Positions 1 to 5,495 of a stretch of DNA of 5,495 nt are shown piece by piece; the first letter of the stretch is position 1, and each line of letters starts with the position of its first letter. The notes under the pieces were generated by a model. The model worked only from the letters and a program-made list of their open reading frames with translations. It searched no databases and had not been told where the DNA came from. The stretch comes from Anaerolineaceae bacterium (lineage in GTDB: Bacteria; Chloroflexota; Anaerolineae; Anaerolineales; Villigracilaceae): the NCBI GenBank assembly GCA_022181005.1, contig BQMV01000159.1, positions 1 to 5,495 on the forward strand, in the 5' to 3' direction. Made by a program: the position numbers and the translations under genes.

Positions 1-30
1 TGTTGCAGATTATGTTTTTTTTTTTTTTTT
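1..30. other. Sequencing read-through noise with poly-T run
   Basis: Sixteen T residues (15-30) sit directly outside a complete P7 adapter, preceded by 14 bases (1-14) with no recognisable identity. Read on the other strand this is adapter followed by poly-A, the usual pattern when an Illumina read runs past the end of the library molecule. I infer that these 30 bases are not genomic. There is no coding or regulatory content to annotate. Confidence 0.9.
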
Positions 31-96
31 CAAGCAGAAGACGGCATACGAGATAAGGCCACGTGACTGGAGTTCAGACGTGTGCTCTTCCGATCT
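31..96 (+). other. Illumina P7 / TruSeq adapter with i7 index (artefact)
   Basis: Positions 31-54 match the P7 flow-cell sequence (begins CAAGCAGAAGACGGCATACG), 55-62 are an 8-base index (AAGGCCAC), and 63-96 match the TruSeq read-2 primer ending GCTCTTCCGATCT. This is synthetic sequence that was not trimmed before assembly. The genomic insert begins at 97. Translated on the minus strand, it adds a false EIGRAHV tail to the broken murG. Confidence 0.98.
47..96. repeat. Left arm of a false 50-bp terminal inverted repeat
   Basis: The reverse complement of 47-96 matches 5446-5495 at 49 of 50 positions; the one difference is at 5490. Both arms are the same indexed adapter in opposite orientation, so this is a library artefact and not the end of a transposon. 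Confidence 0.95.
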
Positions 97-862
97 CTAA
101 CGCCGCGCCCATCTCGTGCAAGTAGGGCAGGATAGGATAACGCGCGGCAAGTTCTTCCGGCAGTTGGCTGCGTTGTTGTCGGATGTCGTTCCAATCCGCA
201 TCGCCAGTAAGATGAATAACCTCGAACGCAGTCAGCAGATCGCGCAAGTTATTGGCGACGGCTATGTTGATCGAATGCGCGCCTTGGCTGCCGCCGAACG
301 CCAACAGGATGGGCAACCGCCCAGCAAGTTTGAAGCGGCGAAGCGCCGTTTCGCGCTCCCAAAGCGTCAGGTCTGAACGAAGCGGATAGCCGGTCTCGAT
401 CACCTCTTTGGTAAAGCGTCTTTGGGTTTGGCCGGTAGTCGCCATAATTTTATCGGCGAAACGCGCCAACGAACGCAGCGCCAAGCCGGGTTCAATATCA
501 GGCACAAACAGCGCAGTGGGAACTGAATGACCCGCCAACGCGACCGGCGCCGCGACATACCCTCCGGTGAAGAATAGAACGTCCGGCTTGAATTCGTGAA
601 TGATGCGACGCGCGGCAATCACGCCTTGCGCCAACCGCCAAAGGTTGCGCGGCAGGCGCGCAATGCCCACGCCATGGACTCCCGCCGCGGGTATGCTCCG
701 AAAAGCAATGCCCTGACGTTCAACCAGAGACGCTTCGATTCCGCCGTCGCTCCCCACCCAAAGCGTATTCACATCGGCGATCTTAGCCGTTAGCGCGCTG
801 TGAACGGCGAGAGCGGGATACACGCCGCCTCCCGTTCCACCGGCGCAAATCAACAACCGCAC
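97..862 (-). CDS. murG: MurG, UDP-GlcNAc:lipid I GlcNAc transferase, 3' end missing
   Basis: MurG transfers GlcNAc from UDP-GlcNAc to lipid I at the inner face of the membrane, giving lipid II. About 255 of the usual ~360 residues are present. The N-terminal Rossmann domain carries the Gly-rich loop GGTGGG (8-13), TGGYVAAP (99-106) and the linker TGYPLR (157-162). The C-terminal domain begins with the conserved GGSQGAHSIN (190-199). The gene is cut by the contig end just before the expected uracil-binding RxG motif; the EIGRAHV that follows is adapter. I chose the GTG at 862 (MRLLICAGG) because a perfect GGAGGT lies 6 nt upstream; the ATG at 880 would add six residues and put that site inside the gene. 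The start lies within ftsW, with 80 nt of overlap. Two motifs differ from E. coli MurG: GGTGGH is GGTGGG, and HEQN aligns with VPDI (120-123). The family call is secure. Confidence 0.95.
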
Positions 863-2030
863 CGAAAGACCTCCATTCATCTTCTTCCAAATTTTTTATC
901 TCAACGCCTTGACGCGAGATATTCAGCACAATCCCTACGGCGCATAAAGTCGAAACGAGATTTGAACCTCCAGCGCTGACAAACGGCAAAGCATTCCCAG
1001 CGAAAGGCATCAAGCCCACCATCACCGCCATATTAATGACCGCCTCAAGCGCGATCCAAAATGTAACGCCAGAAGCAAGCAACGTGCCGAGCATATCCGG
1101 GGCGCGGCGCGCAATGACCAGCCCGCGCCAGATTAACGCGCCGTATAAAGCAATTAACAATGCCGATCCAAACAAGCCTAATTCTTCGGCGACAACGGCG
1201 AAGATGCTGTCTGTCGGCGCGAACGGCAAACCGGTTAGCTTCGTATTCGCCTGCCCTACTCCTACGCCAAAGATGCCGCCTTTAACGATCGCTTCGAACG
1301 ACCGCCGAACATGATAGGAAGCGTTGGTCGGGTTTTGAAAGCCAGCGATGAAAGAGCCTACACGGTCGCGTCCCGTATCGCTGAACTGCACTACGACCCA
1401 ACCGATCACAAGCGCAAGCGCAAGCAGAAAAACGATCTGTTTCATATCTGCGCCGGCGAGGAAGAATAACAACCCGCCAAGGATCAATACCGTGCCAGCC
1501 GCGCTTAAATCGGGTTGTAAATAAATCAAACCGCCGATAATGCCGAGGATCACGCCGAGCGGAATCAAGCCGAAGCCCACACGATGCAATTCGTCGCGTT
1601 TAGCGTACAGCCACACCGAAAGATAGATCACTGCCATAAGCTTCGCAAGTTCCGAAGGTTGGTATGAGCCTTGGAACAACGTACGCGTCGCTCCGAGACG
1701 AATCTCATTAATGAGCAACACCGCCACAAGCAAGCCGATCGTCCCCAACATAGCGAACACGATCAACTTGCGCCAGAGATGATAATCAAACAAAGAAAGG
1801 ATAAACGCAGCGACAACGCCGATGCCGAGCCAACGCAATTGGCGCAAGAACATATAGGCGGCTGATCCGTATTCATTAAATGAGTAATCAAACGAAGCGG
1901 AATACAACATGATCAAGCCGAAGACCGTTAACGCAATCACGGTCAACAACAGCGGCATATCCAAGCCGCGCCCGGCGGCTCTTGAAAGCGAAAAGCGAAA
2001 ACGATCGTTTACGAAAGTTTGTGAACCCAT
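783..2030 (-). CDS. ftsW: FtsW, SEDS-family septal peptidoglycan glycosyltransferase
   Basis: This integral membrane SEDS polymerase joins lipid II into glycan strands at the division site, normally with a class B penicillin-binding protein (FtsI). The 415-residue length is typical. About ten hydrophobic segments are visible, roughly at 25-45, 66-84, 89-109, 125-143, 153-171, 176-192, 197-216, 275-305, 314-340 and 349-372. SEDS signatures are YQPSELAKL (123-131), LQPDL (171-175), RRSFEAIVKGGIFGVGVG (242-259), PTDSIFAVVAEELG (272-285) and LPFVSAGGSNL (348-358). D274 aligns with the catalytic Asp of FtsW/RodA. The cytoplasmic tail is rich in Arg (396-412). The ATG at 2030 has AAAGG 8 nt upstream. 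The gene overlaps murD by 22 nt and murG by 80 nt. RodA is the alternative, but the place between murD and murG supports FtsW. Confidence 0.96.
   Translation of the reverse strand: MGSQTFVNDRFRFSLSRAAGRGLDMPLLLTVIALTVFGLIMLYSASFDYSFNEYGSAAYMFLRQLRWLGIGVVAAFILSLFDYHLWRKLIVFAMLGTIGLLVAVLLINEIRLGATRTLFQGSYQPSELAKLMAVIYLSVWLYAKRDELHRVGFGLIPLGVILGIIGGLIYLQPDLSAAGTVLILGGLLFFLAGADMKQIVFLLALALVIGWVVVQFSDTGRDRVGSFIAGFQNPTNASYHVRRSFEAIVKGGIFGVGVGQANTKLTGLPFAPTDSIFAVVAEELGLFGSALLIALYGALIWRGLVIARRAPDMLGTLLASGVTFWIALEAVINMAVMVGLMPFAGNALPFVSAGGSNLVSTLCAVGIVLNISRQGVEIKNLEEDEWRSFGAVVDLRRWNGRRRVSRSRRSQRANG
869..874 (-). promoter_or_regulatory. murG ribosome binding site inside ftsW
   Basis: GGAGGT on the minus strand, six bases before the GTG at 862, is a full-strength Shine-Dalgarno match. 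It lies within the ftsW reading frame. It decides the murG start in favour of GTG 862 over the in-frame ATG at 880, which has only a weak GGAAG-like stretch before it. It also suggests murG can recruit ribosomes itself rather than depend only on re-initiation after ftsW. Confidence 0.85.
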
Positions 2031-3388
2031 TCTCGAAACCTTTCTCCGCGTTCTTCAAAATCCTTGAACTCGTCAAAACTTGTGCCGCCCGGCGAGAACA
2101 GCACAACGTCGCCCGGCTGAGCGATCTTCGCGGCTTTGAGGATCGCCTCGCGCAATCCGTGTGCGCGCGTGATCGGAGTCCGCTTCATTCCGACGGGTAG
2201 GCTGTTCGCCGTTCGTTCGATCTTCTCCGCCGCCTCGCCAAAGATCACTGCGTGATCCACGCGTTCATTGACGAGTCGCATTAAGCTTTCCCACGGAAGG
2301 TTTTTATCTCGTCCGCCAAGCAACAACACGATCGGCTCCTCAAACGCATGGATGACGGCAATCGTCCGCTCGGGCGCGCTAGCGATGGAATTGTTGTACC
2401 AGCGTACGCCATTCAGCTCGCGCACCAACTCCAAGCGATGCGGTACGCCGCGGAACTCTTCAGCCGCCGCAACCATCGCGTCTACCGGAAAGCCCGCCGC
2501 ACGACCGATCGCAAACGCCGCCAGCGCGTTCGCCGCGTTGTACTCGCCGCGCAAATGAATTTTCTCACGCGCCATCAACCGGAATGACGCGCCATTTTCA
2601 CGCAGAATTAACCAACCGTCATCCAAGTGTGCGCCATCTAAGCCTTCTTCAAGCGGACGCAGGCTGAAAGCGAACAATTTTCCTTTTACGGCGTCGCGCA
2701 ACGCCCACGCGCCTACATCGTCGCAATTCAACACGGCAATATTTTCTTGCGATTGAAAATCCAAGATGCGCCTCTTCGCTGCCGTATACGCATCCATTGC
2801 GCCATGCCGGTCCAAATGATTCGGGGTAATGTTCAGAATCGCGGCAATGTCCGGCGAGAGAGTCATTTGTTCCAATTGAAACGAAGAAAGTTCAAGAATG
2901 GCAATATCTTCAGGCTTCATATCATCCACATAATTCAACAATGGATCGCCGATATTCCCGCCGACATACGCATTCTCGCCGTAAGTTTTCTTCGCCATCG
3001 CTCCTATTAACGTTGTCGTTGTAGTCTTACCCGCCGAGCCGGTAATGCCGACCGTCTTGCATGGAACGACCTCCATAAAGATCTGCGAATCGTTCGAGAG
3101 CGGAATCTCCCGCCTCATCGCCTCCGCTACGATCGGGAGCGTGAGCGGGACTCCGCCGGAGAGGCATAACACATCCGCCGAATCCAACAATTCAAGCGGA
3201 TGCCCGCCAAGCGCCCAGTCAATTTGATATTCCGCAAGCGCCTCGCGCGCCGGGCGCAATTCTTCCGCTCTACGCATATCGCTGACCGCGACTCGCGCGC
3301 CATGCCGCGACAGCCAGCGCGCAAGAGCCAGCCCTTGCCGGGCAGCGCCTAGAATTAAAACGCGCTTCTCGTTCCAATCTGTTTTCAT
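2009..3388 (-). CDS. murD: MurD, UDP-N-acetylmuramoyl-L-alanine--D-glutamate ligase
   Basis: This cytoplasmic ATP-dependent Mur ligase adds D-Glu to UDP-MurNAc-L-Ala. At 459 residues it is complete and close to the family size (E. coli 438). An N-terminal Rossmann domain begins RVLILGAARQGLALARWL (9-26). The central ATPase domain has the P-loop GITGSAGKTTTTT (114-126, Lys121), ELSSFQLE (166-173), NITPNHLDRH (186-195) and YTAAKRR, whose Lys205 aligns with the carbamylated Lys of E. coli MurD. Then come GVPHRLE (314-320), NNSIAS (332-337), LLLGGRDK (355-362) and the MurD-specific end SPGGTSFDEFKDFEERG (432-448), which separates it from MurC/E/F. The ATG at 3388 lies 2 nt after the mraY stop; an in-frame ATG at 3445 would lie inside mraY. 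No strong Shine-Dalgarno is seen, so coupling to mraY is likely. NNSIAS differs from the E. coli NDSKAT motif. Confidence 0.97.
   Translation of the reverse strand: MKTDWNEKRVLILGAARQGLALARWLSRHGARVAVSDMRRAEELRPAREALAEYQIDWALGGHPLELLDSADVLCLSGGVPLTLPIVAEAMRREIPLSNDSQIFMEVVPCKTVGITGSAGKTTTTTLIGAMAKKTYGENAYVGGNIGDPLLNYVDDMKPEDIAILELSSFQLEQMTLSPDIAAILNITPNHLDRHGAMDAYTAAKRRILDFQSQENIAVLNCDDVGAWALRDAVKGKLFAFSLRPLEEGLDGAHLDDGWLILRENGASFRLMAREKIHLRGEYNAANALAAFAIGRAAGFPVDAMVAAAEEFRGVPHRLELVRELNGVRWYNNSIASAPERTIAVIHAFEEPIVLLLGGRDKNLPWESLMRLVNERVDHAVIFGEAAEKIERTANSLPVGMKRTPITRAHGLREAILKAAKIAQPGDVVLFSPGGTSFDEFKDFEERGERFREWVHKLS
2039..2044 (-). promoter_or_regulatory. ftsW ribosome binding site inside murD
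   Basis: The minus strand reads GGAGAAAGG (2039-2047) before the ftsW ATG. The AAAGG core sits 8 nt from the start, a normal spacing. It lies within the last codons of murD, so ftsW translation is probably coupled to murD termination. It supports ATG 2030 over the later in-frame ATG at 1958 (MPLLLT), which would lose only the cytoplasmic N-terminus. Confidence 0.6.
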
Positions 3389-3390
3389 CG

Positions 3391-4383
3391 TTATATCAAC
3401 GCCAGTCCCACGCCGATCATCCCGGCGAGCAAACCAATTAACCAAAAACGTTGCACAATCTGCGTCTCACTCCACCCAAGCAGTTCAAAATGCAAATGAA
3501 TCGGAGCCATCTTGAAGAAACGTTTGCCTTTCGTAATGCGAAAGTACGCGATCTGAATGGATACGCTCAACGCCTCGCTCAACGGAATAATGGCGATAAC
3601 CAGCAAGAGGGGCCAGTGACCGGTCATTAGCGCCACCACTGCCAACGCAGCGCCGAGCGCCATGGAGCCGGTATCGCCCATGATCAACTCGGCGGGATGC
3701 ACGTTAAACCACAAGAAACCAAACAACGCGCCGACGACGATAAAACAGAATTGCGCGAGGTACACTTGTCCGCCGATCAACGCTACGCCGCCAAACGCGG
3801 CAAACGCCGTCGCAGAAATCAACCCAGCCAAACCATCCAAACCGTCGGTAAAGTTAACCGCGTTCGCTTCGCTGACGATCACAAATGCCGCAATTGGGAT
3901 GTACCAAAGCCCCAAATCTATAGGCGATTTATAACCGGGCAGATACACATCCGGCGAACCGAGCAAATACTTCAATACAAACGCCGTCCCTACCGCGAGG
4001 ACGACCTGAGCCAAGAATTTCGTGCGTATGCGCATGCCATCGCCGCGACGTTTTCCGCGAATCCCTTCCCAATCGTCAAGCGCGCCCAGAATGCCAAATA
4101 GAACCATCACGGTTAGCGGAACAAGCACCGAACGTCCGATCACATCGAGACCGATTACCGCTGCCGCGTTGAGCAGCCCGGTCAGCAATAACGTCGGCAA
4201 GATGAACATCACGCCGCCCATCGTAGGGGTGCCCATCTTAACGCGATGTTGATCTGGTTCCTCGACGCGAATAATCTTGCCGATCTTGAAATATCGCAAC
4301 ACGCGCAACAAAGGCGCGCCCCAGATGACGGTCATCACGAATGCGAACATCGCCAGTCCCAATACCAGCGCAGTATGTTTCAT
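3391..4383 (-). CDS. mraY: MraY, phospho-MurNAc-pentapeptide translocase (lipid I synthase)
   Basis: MraY moves phospho-MurNAc-pentapeptide from UDP to undecaprenyl phosphate, making lipid I on the cytoplasmic face of the membrane. The 330 residues are nearly full family length, with about ten hydrophobic helices. Signatures in order are MGTPTMGGVMFI (50-61), the Mg-site aspartates in ALDDWEG (D103, D104), NAVNFTDGLDGLAG (174-187), IMGDTGSMALG (234-244, with the catalytic-region Asp237) and APIHLHFELLGWSE (293-306). The MGTPTMGG and PIHxH motifs point to MraY rather than WecA-type relatives. The ATG at 4383 gives MKHTALVLG, directly followed by the first membrane helix; an in-frame ATG at 4482 would add 33 polar residues lying inside murF. 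The start overlaps the murF stop as ATGA, and GGAG lies 8 nt upstream. The usual HHH motif reads HLH at 296-298. Confidence 0.97.
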   Translation of the reverse strand: MKHTALVLGLAMFAFVMTVIWGAPLLRVLRYFKIGKIIRVEEPDQHRVKMGTPTMGGVMFILPTLLLTGLLNAAAVIGLDVIGRSVLVPLTVMVLFGILGALDDWEGIRGKRRGDGMRIRTKFLAQVVLAVGTAFVLKYLLGSPDVYLPGYKSPIDLGLWYIPIAAFVIVSEANAVNFTDGLDGLAGLISATAFAAFGGVALIGGQVYLAQFCFIVVGALFGFLWFNVHPAELIMGDTGSMALGAALAVVALMTGHWPLLLVIAIIPLSEALSVSIQIAYFRITKGKRFFKMAPIHLHFELLGWSETQIVQRFWLIGLLAGMIGVGLALI

Positions 4384-4395
4384 GAGCGCGTCTCC
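4380..4395 (-). promoter_or_regulatory. murF/mraY ATGA overlap and mraY ribosome binding site
   Basis: The mraY ATG (4383-4381) and the murF TGA (4382-4380) share bases as ATGA, the classic arrangement for translational coupling. GGAG at 4392-4395 is 8 nt from the ATG and lies inside the murF coding sequence. Together they fix the mraY start. Confidence 0.8.
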
Positions 4396-5445
4396 AACAA
4401 GTTGACGATGCGGTCCATGCGCAAACCATGCGAACCTTTGATCAATGCCACGTCGTTCGGCGACAGGTTGGCGCTCAGCCAATCCGCCGCCGGCCCGATC
4501 GCATCGAACTCTAACACCGACGATTTCTTCATGCCGGCTCGACGCGCAGCCTCGGCAATGATATGCGCACGCTCGCCCAGCGTAAGCAATACATCCGCCA
4601 CTCGCGCTGCGCGCAAGCCGACCATCTCATGTCCCCCACGTTCATAGGGGCCCAGTTCAAACATATCGCCCAATACGGCGATCTTACGCCCGTCCAACTC
4701 GTCAAGCAGGTTCAACGCCGCAAGCATAGATTCAGGCGAAGCGTTATAGGTATCGTCCAGCAACAAAGCGCCGTTCGCACTTCGCACGGCAGTAAGCCGC
4801 AATTGCGTATGTCTTTGACTTAACCCCTCGAGAATCTCCTGCCAATTCATCCCCTCCATTAATCCGACCGCCGCAGCGCGCAATGCGGTATGCACCGAGT
4901 GCCGCCCGATCAGCGGGATTTTCACATGCAAGTTCTCGCCTTGATAATGCATCCGGAAACGGATTCCGTCCAAGCCCAACCCTTCAACTTGATCCGCCCA
5001 TAAATGCGCCTCATGCGATAATCCATAGAAGAAGACGCGCGCTTTTGTTTTCTCTTCCATCCTGCGGACCCACGCATCGTCGAAGTTGAGGATTGCCACG
5101 CCTTCAGGAGCCGGCGGCAACGCCTGAACTAATTCCGCTTTGCCGCGCGCAATAGCTTCTTGCGACCCGGCGCGCTCCGCATGAACCGTGCCAATGTTCG
5201 TCACTACTCCTACTTGCGGAAGCGCGAGGTCGCACAAGAGCGCGATCTCGCCCGGAACATAGAAGCCCATCTCTAAGACAACGCGTTGATGCCCCGGGCC
5301 GAGTTTAAGCAAGGTCAACGGCAAGCCGATCTCATTATTCAAATTACCGGGGCTTTTCAATGTATGGTAAAGCACGCCCAACACTTCGGCAATAAGTTCT
5401 TTCGTGGTGGACTTCCCCACGCTGCCGGTTACGCCGATAACGCGC
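4380..5445 (-). CDS. murF: MurF, UDP-MurNAc-tripeptide--D-Ala-D-Ala ligase, 5' end missing
   Basis: MurF adds D-Ala-D-Ala to the UDP-MurNAc-tripeptide in the cytoplasm, the last soluble step before MraY. The visible 354 residues cover the central ATPase and C-terminal domains. From the first genomic residue these include the P-loop GVTGSVGKSTTKE (4-16), NLNNEIGLPLTLL (34-46), VLEMGFYVPGEI (56-67), NIGTVHAERAGS (83-94), the GK of ARGKAEL (99-105, probably the carbamylated Lys102), LIGRHSVHTALRAAAV (178-193), LLDDTYNASPESMLAAL (228-244), VLGDMFELG (257-265) and LIKGSHGLRMD (334-344). DDTYNASP and VLGDMFELG mark MurF rather than MurE. The N-terminal substrate-binding domain, roughly 100 residues by comparison with ~450-residue MurF proteins, lies beyond the contig end. 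The apparent Met-Cys-Ser-Ser-Asp start is adapter translation, not a real start. The stop overlaps the mraY start. Confidence 0.96.
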
Positions 5446-5495
5446 AGATCGGAAGAGCACACGTCTGAACTCCAGTCACGTGGCCTTATATCGTA
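5446..5495 (-). other. Illumina TruSeq / P7 adapter with i7 index (artefact)
   Basis: Positions 5446-5479 begin AGATCGGAAGAGCACACGTC and match the TruSeq read-2 adapter. The index GTGGCCTT follows (5480-5487), the reverse complement of the index at 55-62. The last eight bases ATATCGTA match the start of P7 (ATCTCGTA) apart from A at 5490. The sequence is synthetic. Read on the minus strand it supplies the false N-terminus MCSSDL in front of the broken murF. The genomic insert ends at 5445. Confidence 0.98.

Larger units (their letters stand above)
97..5445 (-). other. dcw-cluster operon segment murF-mraY-murD-ftsW-murG
   Basis: Five peptidoglycan genes run in one direction with junctions of -4, +2, -22 and -80 nt (negative means overlap). 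They are therefore very likely one transcript with coupled translation. The order matches the conserved dcw cluster. No promoter, terminator or other non-coding stretch fits inside, so transcription must start beyond 5445 and end beyond 97. Base composition looks even across the segment, and I see no sign of transfer. Confidence 0.9.

Noticed and set aside
15..30. Poly-T run as a terminator or promoter element
   Set aside because: It directly abuts the P7 end and is explained by poly-A read-through past the adapter.
863..880. ATG at 880 as the murG start
   Set aside because: It would place the perfect GGAGGT inside the gene and add six residues before the conserved MRLLICAGG start; GTG 862 has ideal spacing.
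3389..3445. ATG at 3445 as the murD start
   Set aside because: It would add 19 residues encoded inside the mraY C-terminus; the Rossmann start RVLILGA fits ATG 3388, 2 nt after mraY.
3697..4101. Plus-strand open frame of 134 codons
   Set aside because: It lies antisense to mraY, has a composition rich in Arg, Lys and Gln typical of shadow frames, and has no recognisable domain. The same applies to the other plus-strand frames.
4384..4482. ATG at 4482 as the mraY start
   Set aside because: The added 33 residues are polar, lie inside the murF C-terminus, and do not resemble a MraY N-terminus; the ATGA overlap and GGAG favour 4383.
4246..4647. Plus-strand open frame of 133 codons across the mraY/murF junction
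   Set aside because: It is antisense to two confidently identified genes, with no family resemblance and no convincing start context.
97..5445. CRISPR array, riboswitch, tRNA or defence/novel system
   Set aside because: The insert is continuously coding for five known cell wall genes with no gap above 2 nt. I saw no spaced repeats and no space for RNA genes.
47..5495. A 5.4-kb mobile element bounded by 50-bp terminal inverted repeats
   Set aside because: The arms are Illumina adapter with the same index, and the interior has only housekeeping cell wall genes and no transposase.

Overview
This is a metagenome-style contig of about 5.35 kb of genuine bacterial DNA (97-5445) with Illumina library adapter left on both ends (about 1-96 and 5446-5495). 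The insert is a tightly packed piece of a division and cell wall (dcw) cluster. Every gene is on the minus strand, so transcription runs from right to left: murF (5' part missing), mraY, murD, ftsW, murG (3' part missing).

Layout in transcription order. murF (4380-5445) starts at its ATP-binding loop because the contig ends there. Its stop overlaps the mraY start in an ATGA. mraY (3391-4383) is followed after 2 nt by murD (2009-3388). murD overlaps ftsW (783-2030) by 22 nt, and ftsW overlaps murG (97-862) by 80 nt. No gap in the insert exceeds 2 nt, so there is no room for a separate promoter, terminator, RNA gene or mobile element. I see no frameshift or internal stop in any of the five genes.

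The genes carry out consecutive steps of peptidoglycan synthesis. MurD adds D-Glu and MurF adds D-Ala-D-Ala to the UDP-MurNAc peptide in the cytoplasm. MraY loads the finished pentapeptide on undecaprenyl phosphate (lipid I), MurG adds GlcNAc (lipid II), and FtsW polymerises lipid II at the septum. By the usual dcw order, murE or ftsI would be expected beyond the right end and murC/murB beyond the left end; neither is visible.

The likely source is Chloroflexota, probably Anaerolineae. This rests on recalled family resemblance: a MurG starting RLLICAGGTGGGVYPA, a MurD NxSIAS motif, an FtsW PTDSIFAVVAEELG loop with an Arg-rich tail, and the gene order. I could not test it by search. No novel system is evident. 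The points worth a second look are the adapter ends, which mimic 50-bp terminal inverted repeats and create false protein ends, the long ftsW/murG overlap, and departures from textbook active-site motifs in MurG, MurD, MraY and FtsW.
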